From the NCBI RefSeq assembly GCF_002920635.1, contig NZ_PQSR01000089.1, positions 1 to 32,376 on the forward strand: DNA of 32,376 nucleotides, in the 5' to 3' direction. Origin of the DNA: Streptomyces sp. Ru72. Lineage in GTDB: Bacteria; Actinomycetota; Actinomycetes; Streptomycetales; Streptomycetaceae. Shown piece by piece: positions 15,039 to 22,169 of this stretch. The stretch's first letter is position 1; each line of letters opens with the position of its first letter. Both the position numbers and the translations under genes were made by a program. A model generated the notes under the pieces. The model was not told the DNA's origin and made no database searches. It worked only from the letters and a program-made list of their open reading frames with translations.

Positions 15039-16736
15039 ATGTTCGATCCCTTCAGGTTGGACCGCACGATGACACACCTCACCGGACAGACGACCTCCCG
15101 CGGCACCGCCCTGCTCGCCGACCCGTTGCTCAACAAGGGCACGGCCTTCACCCGCGAGGAACGCGCGGAACTCGGCCTGGACGGACTGCTGCCGCCCGCC
15201 GTGGAGACCCTCGACGAGCAGGTCGCCCGCGCCCACCAGGCGTTCCTCGGCTACGACAAGCCGCTCAACAGGCACATCTACCTGCGGCAGCTTCAGGACA
15301 CCAACGAGGTGGTGTTCTACCGTCTGATCACCGAACACCTCGAGGAACTACTGCCGATCGTCTACACCCCGACCGTCGGGGAGGCGTGTCGCCGCTTCAG
15401 CGAGATCTACCGGCGGCCCCGCGGCCTGTTCCTGTCCTGGGAGGACCGCGACAGGTTCCGGGAGATCCTGCGCAACCGACCGCACAAGGGCGCCGTCGAC
15501 GTCATCGTCGTCACCGACGGCCAGCGCATTCTCGGCCTCGGCGACCAGGGCGTCGGGGGCATGGGCATCCCGATCGGCAAGCTGAGCCTCTACACCGCCA
15601 TCGGCGGCATCCATCCGGCGCGCACGCTGCCGATCCTGCTCGACGTCGGCACCGACAACGAGCAGCTGCTGTCCGATCCGCGCTATCTGGGCCGGCGCGA
15701 GCACCGGCTCACCGGGGCGCAGTACGACGAGATGATCGAGGCGTTCGTCTCGGCGGTGGAGGCGGAGCTGCCGGGCACACTGTTGCAGTGGGAGGACTTC
15801 GCCACCGTCCACGCCCGGCCGATCCTGACCCGTTATCGCGACCGGCTGCTCACCTTCAACGACGACATCCAGGGCACCGCGGCCGTGGTGCTCGGCGCCC
15901 TGTCAACGGCCTGCCAGGTGGCCGGCACTCCGCTGACCGAGCAGCGGCTCCTCGTCCTGGGAGCGGGCTCCGCCGCCGTGGGCGTCGCCGACATGATTCG
16001 CGCCGCGCTCGTGGACGAAGGGCTCTCCGAGAGGGAGGCGGCGGGTCGCTTCTGGTTCGTCGACGTCGACGGACTGCTGGTGGACTCGCGCGGCGATCTG
16101 ACCGACGAACAGCGGCTGTACGCGCGCGCGGACGACGAGGTGGCCGGCTGGGGTGACACCGGGCTCGCCGAGGTGGTGCGCCGGATCGAGCCGACCGCGC
16201 TGATCGGGCTGTCGACGGCGCACGGCGCGTTCACCGAGGAGATCGTGCGGCAGATGGCGTCCACCTGCGAACGGCCGGTCATCTTTCCGCTGTCCAACCC
16301 GACCTCGCACGCCGAGGCCGATCCCGCGGACCTCGCCCGCTGGACGGACGGCAGGGCACTCATCGCCGCCGGTTCGCCGTTCCCTCCGCTGGAGGTGGAC
16401 GGTCACCGGATTCCGGTGGCGCAGGCGAACAACGTGTACATCTTCCCCGCGATGGGGCTCGCGGTGGCGGCCTGCGGGGCCACCAGGGTCACCGAACGGA
16501 TGCTGGTGGCCGCCGCACGCGCCGTGGCCCGGCGGGCCGCCGAAGCGGCCGCCGGTGTTTCGGGTCCCGCCCCGCTGCTGCCGCCGCTCGGTGGCATGCG
16601 GGAGGCCGCCCGGGAGATCGCGGTGGCCGCCGCGCTCGCCGCCGTCGAGGACGGGGTGGCCCCCAAGGCGACCGAGGCGGAGGTGCGCCAGGCGGTCGAG
16701 AAGACCCAGTGGATCCCTGACTACCCGGCCCGCTGA
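15039..16736 (+). CDS. NAD(P)-dependent malic enzyme, long form
   Basis: 565 aa from the ATG at 15039, the same length class as E. coli MaeA. Malic domain: LLNKGTAFTREER, LPIVYTPTVGEAC (the malic-enzyme signature with the catalytic Tyr), VVTDGQRILGLGDQGVGGMG and GIPIGKLSLYTAIGGI. Metal site: FNDDIQGTAAVVLG. NAD domain: LVLGAGSAAVGVAD, and FPLSNPT near the end. It converts L-malate to pyruvate and CO2 with Mn/Mg. In streptomycetes such enzymes link the TCA cycle to acetyl-CoA supply. ATG codons at 15027 and 15069 are alternative starts; purine-rich GGAAGAGA favours 15039 weakly. A terminator follows. Confidence 0.93.
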   Translation: MFDPFRLDRTMTHLTGQTTSRGTALLADPLLNKGTAFTREERAELGLDGLLPPAVETLDEQVARAHQAFLGYDKPLNRHIYLRQLQDTNEVVFYRLITEHLEELLPIVYTPTVGEACRRFSEIYRRPRGLFLSWEDRDRFREILRNRPHKGAVDVIVVTDGQRILGLGDQGVGGMGIPIGKLSLYTAIGGIHPARTLPILLDVGTDNEQLLSDPRYLGRREHRLTGAQYDEMIEAFVSAVEAELPGTLLQWEDFATVHARPILTRYRDRLLTFNDDIQGTAAVVLGALSTACQVAGTPLTEQRLLVLGAGSAAVGVADMIRAALVDEGLSEREAAGRFWFVDVDGLLVDSRGDLTDEQRLYARADDEVAGWGDTGLAEVVRRIEPTALIGLSTAHGAFTEEIVRQMASTCERPVIFPLSNPTSHAEADPADLARWTDGRALIAAGSPFPPLEVDGHRIPVAQANNVYIFPAMGLAVAACGATRVTERMLVAAARAVARRAAEAAAGVSGPAPLLPPLGGMREAAREIAVAAALAAVEDGVAPKATEAEVRQAVEKTQWIPDYPAR

Positions 16737-16748
16737 GGCGGGACGCCG

Positions 16749-16782
16749 GTGCCGGTCCGCGCCGAGGGGCGCGAACCGGCAC
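16749..16782. terminator. Hairpin terminator between malic enzyme and the secreted peptide
   Basis: GTGCCGGT / ACCGGCAC pairs over 8 bp with a further inner GCGCC / GGCGC stem. It lies between two convergent stop codons and probably serves both. Confidence 0.7.
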
Positions 16783-16803
16783 CCGACGGTGGATCAAGTG
16801 CTG

Positions 16804-17076
16804 TCAGTACCCTCCGTAGTACCCGTCATCGTCGTCATCGTCACCGTGGCCGACGTAACCGGCGTGGTCACTGTGGCCACCGTAATACCCGCCGTGGTCG
16901 CCGCAGTCGCCCCAGTTGCCCCAGTTGCCCCAGTCATCGTCGTCGCAGTAGTTCGTCTGGACGGAGGGGTGGTGGACCACCGGCGGCGTGCTCGCCATCG
17001 CGACCCCGCTGCTTGCCGCGCCGGCCAGCATCATCGTGCCGGCGACCAGTGCGACCCTGCGTCGGACGTTCGTCAT
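16804..17076 (-). CDS. Tiny secreted Asp/Gly/His/Tyr-rich peptide, unknown function
   Basis: 90 aa. The signal peptide is MTNVRRRVALVAGTMM plus a short Ala/Gly stretch ending AMA near residue 28. The mature 62 residues are highly biased: HHPSVQTNYCDDDD, a WGN repeat (DWGNWGNWGDCGD), then GGYYGGHSDHAG and DDDDDDGYYGGY at the end. There are two Cys (possible disulfide), five or more His, many Asp and six Tyr but few hydrophobics, so it is probably disordered. This suits binding of cations such as Ca, Cu or Zn, or a role as an adhesive or matrix peptide, but no family is recognised. AAGGAG is 7 nt before the ATG. It diverges from the two-component system starting at 17221 and shares its control region. 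Confidence 0.75.
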   Translation of the reverse strand: MTNVRRRVALVAGTMMLAGAASSGVAMASTPPVVHHPSVQTNYCDDDDWGNWGNWGDCGDHGGYYGGHSDHAGYVGHGDDDDDDGYYGGY

Positions 17077-17147
17077 CGTGTTTCTCCTTGCTCACAGGCA
17101 CGGAGGCCCTCTTTTGTCCTGATTTGTTCCAGTTTGCGGCGGACCTC

Positions 17148-17168
17148 CTGAGAGCAGGCTGAGAGCAG
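17148..17168. promoter_or_regulatory. Perfect direct repeat, 11-bp period: likely response-regulator site
   Basis: CTGAGAGCAG occurs twice, at 17148-17157 and 17159-17168, exactly one helical turn (11 bp) apart. OmpR/PhoB-family regulators bind head-to-tail to such repeats. A -10-like TAGGGT stands at 17198-17203 before the regulator gene, so the repeat would sit near -60 to -40. It lies between the divergent peptide and two-component genes. Confidence 0.65.
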
Positions 17169-17220
17169 CTCGACGCGCGGGCACGGCCACGCCTTCGTAG
17201 GGTGGAGGGCGAGGTCGGTC

Positions 17221-17898
17221 ATGCGAGTGCTGGTGATCGAGGACGTACGGGGACTCGCCGCGGCGATCGCTCACGGGCTCGCCGAGGAGGGCTTCGTCGC
17301 CCGTGTCGTCCATGACGGCGTCGACGGCCTGTGGCGGGCCGTCCACGAGTCGTACGACGTGATCCTGCTCGACCTGATGCTGCCCGGCATCTCCGGATAC
17401 GAGGTGCTGAAGCGGCTGCGGGCCGCCAGTGTGTGGACGCCCGTCCTCGTCCTGAGCGCGAAGGACGGCGAGTACGACGAGGCGGACGCCCTCGACCTCG
17501 GCGCCGACGACTACCTGAGCAAGCCGTTCTCGTACGTCGTGCTGGTCGCCCGGCTACGGGCCCTGCTGCGGCGCGGGGCGCCCGCCCGGCCGGTCGTGCT
17601 CGCGGCCGGCGACCTCGCCCTGGACCCCGCCCGCCGCCACTGCCGCCGCGCCGGCCGGGAGATCGCGCTGACCGCACGCGAGTTCACGCTGCTGGAGTTC
17701 CTGCTCCGGCACCCCGACGAAGTGATCAGCAAGACGGACATCCTCGACCACGTCTGGGACGAGAACTTCGACGGCGACACCAACATCGTCGAGGTCTACA
17801 TCGGCTACCTGCGGCGCAAGATCGACACCCCCTTCGGCCGCCGGACCATCGAGACGGTCCGCGGGGCCGGCTACCGGTTGCACGCCACCGGGAGATGA
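17221..17898 (+). CDS. OmpR/PhoB-family response regulator
   Basis: 225 aa. Receiver domain: acidic pair Glu7-Asp8 in VIEDVRG, phospho-acceptor Asp51 in ILLDLMLPGISG, Ser in VLVLSAKDG and Lys in YLSKPF. The linker leads to a winged-helix effector with LTAREFTLLEFLLRHPDEVISK, DHVWDENFDGDTNIVEVYIGYLRRKID (cited in parts) and VRGAGYRL, which defines the OmpR subfamily. It should be phosphorylated by the next gene product and bind direct repeats. The pair at 17148-17168 is the obvious candidate site. The stop overlaps the kinase start by ATGA. Confidence 0.95.
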   Translation: MRVLVIEDVRGLAAAIAHGLAEEGFVARVVHDGVDGLWRAVHESYDVILLDLMLPGISGYEVLKRLRAASVWTPVLVLSAKDGEYDEADALDLGADDYLSKPFSYVVLVARLRALLRRGAPARPVVLAAGDLALDPARRHCRRAGREIALTAREFTLLEFLLRHPDEVISKTDILDHVWDENFDGDTNIVEVYIGYLRRKIDTPFGRRTIETVRGAGYRLHATGR

Positions 17899-19268
17899 CC
17901 GTGCTCCTCGCCGTCTCCGCGTGGTGGGCCCGGCGCTCCCTGCGCCTGAGGCTGACCTCCGCGGCAGCCCTGATGATCTCGGCGGCCCTGGTCGGCGCGG
18001 CCTGTCTGCTCATCGTCTGGCTGCGGATGAGCCTCATCACCGACCTCGACCAGACCGCGCTCCAGCGGGCCCAGGTCGTCGCCGCGAGCGCCGACGCCGA
18101 CAACCTCGCCCCCGTGCTGCCGGCCTCCGGCAGCGGCGACACGGCCGTCCAGGTCGTCGACGCCCGGCGCGTGGTGCGCTCAAGCTCCGCCAACCTGGAG
18201 GGCCGGCCCGCGCTGTTCACCTTCCGCCCTTCCCTCTCCGGTACGGCCCACACGGTGCATGGGCTGCCCCTGAGCGAGGGCGGAACATGGCGCGCGGTCG
18301 CCCTCGAGAGCGGGGACGACGACCCGCTCACCGTGTACGTCGCGGTATCCACCGCGGCCGTCGACCACAACCTCGCCCAGCTCACCGTGGGCCTCGCCAT
18401 CGCCGTGCCGCCGGCCGTCGCACTGCTCACCGGTGCCTGCTGGCTGCTCACCGGCCGGGCACTGCGCCCCGTCGAGGCACTGCGCGCCCAGACGGCCGAG
18501 CTCACCGCCTGCGACCTGGGCCACCGCCTCGACCCGCCCCCGGCCGAGGACGCCCTGGGCCGGCTCGCGCGGACCCTCAACGACCTGCTGGCCCGGCTGG
18601 ACGTCGCCACCCGGCGGCAGCGGCAGTTCGTCGCGGACGCCGCGCACGAGCTGCGCTCCCCGCTGAGCAGTCTGCACACGCAACTGGAGGTGGCCGTCCG
18701 ACACCCCGGCTCGGCCGACTGGGCCGCCCGCGGACCCGCCCTCATCGAGGAGAGCGAGCGGCTGTCGCGGCTCGTCGACGACCTGGTACGGCTGGCCCGC
18801 CTGGACGCCCGGCCCCGGCTGCGCATGCGCCCCGTCGACCTGGACGAGATCGTCTTCCACGAGGTCCGCCACGCCCGCCGGCACACCTGTGTGGTCATAG
18901 ACCAGCACTCCGTGAGCGCGGCCCGGGTGTACGGCGACGGGGACGCCCTGGCCCGTGTCGTCCGCAACCTGCTCGACAACGCCATCCGGTACGCCGCCCG
19001 ACGGATCGAGGTCAGCCTGGGTGTCCGCGACCGCGCCGCGCACCTGGTGGTGGCCGACGACGGCCCCGGCATCCCGGTGACCGACCGCCGCCGTGTCTTC
19101 GACCGCTTCACCCGCCTGGACGGGGCCCGCACCCGGGACACCGGAGGAAGCGGTCTCGGCCTCTCGATCGTCCGCGACCTCGTCGCCGCCCACCACGGCC
19201 ACATCGGCATCGAGGACAACGCCCCCGGAGCCCGCATCGTGGTCCGCATCCCGGCGACCGACCACTGA
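17895..19268 (+). CDS. Sensor histidine kinase
   Basis: 457 aa. TM1 is at about 22-43, a roughly 115-residue extracytoplasmic sensor region runs to about 160 and TM2 is at about 164-186. A HAMP domain follows (RALRPVEALRAQTAEL), then the H-box FVADAAHELRSPLSSL with phospho-His251, and HATPase boxes NLLDNAIRYA, DDGPGIP and GGSGLGLSI. The sensor region (with VQVVDARRVVRSSS and AVALESGDDDPLTVYV) is typical of actinomycete kinases of the trp/cell-envelope type, but the signal is unknown. Translationally coupled to the response regulator by ATGA. The neighbouring secreted peptide and L,D-transpeptidase suggest an envelope theme, which is inference. Confidence 0.95.
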   Translation: MTVLLAVSAWWARRSLRLRLTSAAALMISAALVGAACLLIVWLRMSLITDLDQTALQRAQVVAASADADNLAPVLPASGSGDTAVQVVDARRVVRSSSANLEGRPALFTFRPSLSGTAHTVHGLPLSEGGTWRAVALESGDDDPLTVYVAVSTAAVDHNLAQLTVGLAIAVPPAVALLTGACWLLTGRALRPVEALRAQTAELTACDLGHRLDPPPAEDALGRLARTLNDLLARLDVATRRQRQFVADAAHELRSPLSSLHTQLEVAVRHPGSADWAARGPALIEESERLSRLVDDLVRLARLDARPRLRMRPVDLDEIVFHEVRHARRHTCVVIDQHSVSAARVYGDGDALARVVRNLLDNAIRYAARRIEVSLGVRDRAAHLVVADDGPGIPVTDRRRVFDRFTRLDGARTRDTGGSGLGLSIVRDLVAAHHGHIGIEDNAPGARIVVRIPATDH

Positions 19269-19336
19269 CCGGTCGGCTGCCCGTGCCCGGCGCACGGGAC
19301 GTCCTGCGGTGCCGTCGCCGCCTGTACCTGATACTT

Positions 19337-19354
19337 CACTGTTTCGTCACAGTG
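19337..19354. promoter_or_regulatory. Inverted repeat between kinase and L,D-transpeptidase
   Basis: CACTGT-TTCGTC-ACAGTG is a perfect 6-6-6 inverted repeat about 80 nt before the L,D-transpeptidase ATG. It is too weak and AT-rich for a typical local terminator, so an operator is possible. Confidence 0.35.
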
Positions 19355-19434
19355 TGAGCATCACCACAACCGAGCGTCCCCCGTGCCGGTCTAGCGTGCA
19401 GAAGACCGCAGAAACGTGGAAGGGAAGGCCCGGC

Positions 19435-20130
19435 ATGGGGGACATACGCAGGCGGGGGGCCGTCGCGCTCGGAATCACGGGGTTGGTGGCGCCGCTCACA
19501 CTCGCGCTCACCAGCGCACCCGCCGAGGCGGCGAGCTGCACCACGCAGACCGGTCCGTACCAGAAGCAGGTGGAGAAGTTCCTCGGCCGCCCGGTCGACG
19601 GCAGGCAGTCGCCCGCCGACTGCAAGGCCGTCCAGGCATTCCAGAACAAGCACGGCATCACCCCCGCCATCGGCTACGCCGGGCCCGTCACCTGGGGCGT
19701 GATGGACCTGATGAACAAGCAGAAGGCCGTCGGCAAGAACCCGAACAAGGACGGCAGGTGCCCGGTCAACAAGGGCCGCATCGCCTGCGTCAACCTGACG
19801 CTCCAGCTCAGCTGGATCCAGGACGGCAGCCGCCTCGTCTACGGACCGGTGCCCGTGCGCACGGGGCGCAAGGGCTATGCGACCCGCACCGGCCTGAAGA
19901 AGATCTACTGGCGCGACCTGCACCACGTCTCGACCATCTACAACGTCCCCATGCCCTACAGCCAGTTCTTCGACGGCGGGCAGGCCTTCCACTCGGTCGG
20001 CCTGAGCATGTGGAACCCGCCGGGCTCACACGGCTGCGTCAACATGACCACGGCCGACGCCAAGAAGTACTGGTCGCTGCTGAAGGTCGGCGACGACGTG
20101 TTCGTCTACGGCCGCAAGCCGGGCACCTGA
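19435..20130 (+). CDS. Secreted L,D-transpeptidase (YkuD) with peptidoglycan-binding-like domain
   Basis: 231 aa from the ATG at 19435, preceded by GGAAGG. A signal peptide (IRRRGAVALG, a hydrophobic run, AEAA near 30-33) is followed by a PG-binding-like region (about 40-92: PYQKQVEKFLGRP, CKAVQAFQNKHGI, GPVTWGVMD). The YkuD catalytic part has LQLSWIQDG, HSVGLSMWNPPGSHGCVNM with His186, His199 and Cys201, and a final GDDVFVYG. Such enzymes form 3-3 cross-links in peptidoglycan or attach proteins to it. It follows the two-component system by 166 bp on the same strand, with an inverted repeat between, so it may be separately controlled. Confidence 0.92.
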   Translation: MGDIRRRGAVALGITGLVAPLTLALTSAPAEAASCTTQTGPYQKQVEKFLGRPVDGRQSPADCKAVQAFQNKHGITPAIGYAGPVTWGVMDLMNKQKAVGKNPNKDGRCPVNKGRIACVNLTLQLSWIQDGSRLVYGPVPVRTGRKGYATRTGLKKIYWRDLHHVSTIYNVPMPYSQFFDGGQAFHSVGLSMWNPPGSHGCVNMTTADAKKYWSLLKVGDDVFVYGRKPGT

Positions 20131-20161
20131 GACAGGCACCCGGCTCGGCCGCAGCTGGGCG

Positions 20162-21364
20162 TCACACCGCCGGAGCGTCCCCGAAGTCCGGGATCTCCAG
20201 GCGGACACCGCCCTTCAGCGCCGACTGGTGCGCGATGATCCCGGGAAGGGTGTAGCGGGCCGCGACCCAGGCGTTCACGGACGGCAGGCTGCGGGAGTTG
20301 ACGGCCGTCACGAAGTCGTCCACCAGGAAGTGGTGGCTGCCCTCGTGGCCGTTGTGCAGGTTGTCGAACTCCCGCGGCAGCCGCGAGCGGTCGTGCACCG
20401 GTGCCGACCCGGAGGTGAAGGCGGCCCTCAGCTCCGGCGCGATGTGCTGGAGCGAGGGGTCGTCCGGGGACATGGTCGGCTTGGGCTCGAGGAGCTCCGT
20501 GATGTCCTCGACGCCCTTCTTGTCCTGCCACAGGGCCACCGTGGCGAGCTGCTCCATGCTCGCCTCGGTGCCGAAGAACCTGAAACGCGACTCCCGGATG
20601 TACGAGGGGTAGCCGACCCGCCGGAACTCGTTCGTACGGAACGAGCCGCCGCCCGCCACCTCGAAGAGCGCGGTGGCGTTGGAGAAGTCGTTGTCGAACT
20701 GGCTGATCTCCTTGTCGAAGACGCCGTCCCCGCGCTCGTCGCGGACCCCGATCGCGGACACGCTCACCGCGTGCGTCTGCCAGGCGCCGAGCACACCGCC
20801 CACCGAGTGGGTCGGGTAGAGCAGCGGGGGATAGCTGGCGGTCGCCTTCCAGCGCTCGCCACCGCTGTACTGGTAGGCCTCGTAGAAGCCGAGGTCCATG
20901 TCGTGCACGTAGTCGCCCTCGGCGTAGAACAGCCGCCCGAAGGCGCCCTCGGCGATCTGGTTGCGGGCGTGCACGGTCGCCGGGTTGTACTGGCTGGTCT
21001 CACCCATCATGTAGGTCAGCCCGGTCGCCTTGACCGCGTCGAGGATCGCCGCGATCTCCTCCGTGGTGATCGCCATGGGGACGGCGGAGTACACGTGCTT
21101 GCCGGCGTTCAGTCCCTGGACGACCAGGGGACCGTGCGTCCAGCGCTGGGTGAATATGGCGACCGCGTCGACCGCCTTCGACTCCAGCATGGCCTCGTAC
21201 GAGGGGAAGGTCCCCGCCAGCCCCTGCGCGGTGGCGAGCTGCTCCGCCCTTTCGGGCAGCAGGTCGGTGACATAGACGTCGCTGACGCCGGGATGGGCCT
21301 GGAACAGCGTGGCGAACTGGCCGGAGAACTGGCCGGCGCCGACGATGCCGATCGAGAACGTCAT
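20162..21364 (-). CDS. Gfo/Idh/MocA-family oxidoreductase lacking the usual EKP lysine
   Basis: 400 aa. The N-terminal Rossmann domain begins FSIGIVGAGQFSGQFATLF, and the C-terminal alpha/beta domain contains RWKATASYPPLLYPTHSVGG and SNATALFEVAGGG. Family members oxidise or epimerise sugars and cyclitols with NAD(P). The usual EKP motif after AGKHV is replaced by SAVPMA (residues 93-98), so the lysine normally placed in the active site is missing; activity may differ or use another residue. His and Tyr in PTHSVGG could still serve. The ATG at 21364 follows the permease remnant by 14 nt, so it was downstream in a sugar ABC operon. It converges with the L,D-transpeptidase gene. Confidence 0.85.
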   Translation of the reverse strand: MTFSIGIVGAGQFSGQFATLFQAHPGVSDVYVTDLLPERAEQLATAQGLAGTFPSYEAMLESKAVDAVAIFTQRWTHGPLVVQGLNAGKHVYSAVPMAITTEEIAAILDAVKATGLTYMMGETSQYNPATVHARNQIAEGAFGRLFYAEGDYVHDMDLGFYEAYQYSGGERWKATASYPPLLYPTHSVGGVLGAWQTHAVSVSAIGVRDERGDGVFDKEISQFDNDFSNATALFEVAGGGSFRTNEFRRVGYPSYIRESRFRFFGTEASMEQLATVALWQDKKGVEDITELLEPKPTMSPDDPSLQHIAPELRAAFTSGSAPVHDRSRLPREFDNLHNGHEGSHHFLVDDFVTAVNSRSLPSVNAWVAARYTLPGIIAHQSALKGGVRLEIPDFGDAPAV

Positions 21365-21378
21365 GTAAGGCGTGCCCT

Positions 21379-22003
21379 TCACTGGGAGAGGATCGGATTG
21401 ATCTGGTCGTTGGTCTGGTCGAGGCTGGTCACGGGTTTGCCGTTGCCGCAGATGTTCTGCATCGCGGGATGCATCAACGCGAACACGTCGGCCGCGTAGT
21501 CGGTGATCGGGTAGATGAAGGTCGTGAAGTCCTTCTTGTCGGCGACCGGCCTGGTGAAGGCCGTGACGTCGATGGACATCAGATACGGCGTGAGCACGAT
21601 CCCGCGCAGCACGGCCGACTGGGTCAGCCGCTGGAGCAGCACGGCGATGGCGAGTGCCGAGACCGTCTGCACGCCGATGTTGATGACCACGTACTCCACG
21701 GTGACCTTGGGCGCGTCCCAGAAGATGGGGTCATGGACCGTCCGCACGTAGTTGTCCAGACCCGCCCACTGCGCCGGCGTCAGCAGGTTGAAGCGGGTGA
21801 AGCCGAGATAGATGCCCCGCAGCGTGGGCCACAGCAGGAAAACCAGGAACCCCGGCATGGCCGGGGCCAGGAAGAGGGCGGCGAGCGGTCCGTCGCCGCT
21901 GCCCTCGCGTGCTCGGGCGGTACGTACCCCTGCGGGCGGTCTCCCTCCCCGCGGTGCCGCGCTGCGGCAGTCGCGAGGGAGGGCTGCTGGAGGCGACGGT
22001 CAT
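21379..22003 (-). pseudogene. ABC sugar permease remnant joined in frame to a sugar-binding-protein tail
   Basis: The first half reads as a MalF/UgpA-type inner-membrane permease: ALFLAPAMPGFLVFLLWP, GLDNYVRTVHDPIFW, then SALAIAVLLQRLTQS and LRGIVLTPYLMS (about 21580). It then changes to IDVTAFTRPVADKKDFTTF, FALMHPAMQ and SLDQTNDQINPILSQ-stop, which reads like the C-terminus of an extracellular sugar-binding protein, not a permease. The rest of the permease, any second permease and most of the binding protein are missing. The N-terminus from the ATG at 22003 (MTVASSSPPS) is also out of frame with the permease; removing one G from the G4 tract (complement of 21927-21930) restores ARRVRTARAREGSGDGP leading into PLAALFLAPA. 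It is almost certainly non-functional. Confidence 0.75.
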
Positions 22004-22044
22004 CGGGGACCCTCCTCGTCGGCGGCTCGTCCTCGGTGGACTTA

Positions 22045-22076
22045 CTTTTGACGCGAAACAATCCTTACGTCAAGGG
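22045..22076. promoter_or_regulatory. Inverted repeat in the ROK/ABC divergent region
   Basis: CTTTTGACG (22045-22053) faces CGTCAAGGG (22068-22076) across 14 bp, with a perfect TTGACG/CGTCAA core. The surrounding 22030-22150 is unusually A+T-rich for this DNA. It lies between the two divergent genes and may be the ROK operator, or overlapping -35 elements. Confidence 0.5.
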
Positions 22077-22169
22077 TGGCGTCGATTCTGCGCTTATCGC
22101 GAGTCGAGGCGTAGAGTTGTCGGGCAATTACTTCCATCTCAAAAGAAAATTGTGGGGGAGTCTGGTCGC

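Noticed and set aside
16880..16960. Short tandem repeat or CRISPR-like pattern
   Set aside because: The GTTGCCCCA repetition is explained by the WGN codons of the secreted peptide; there are no spacers.
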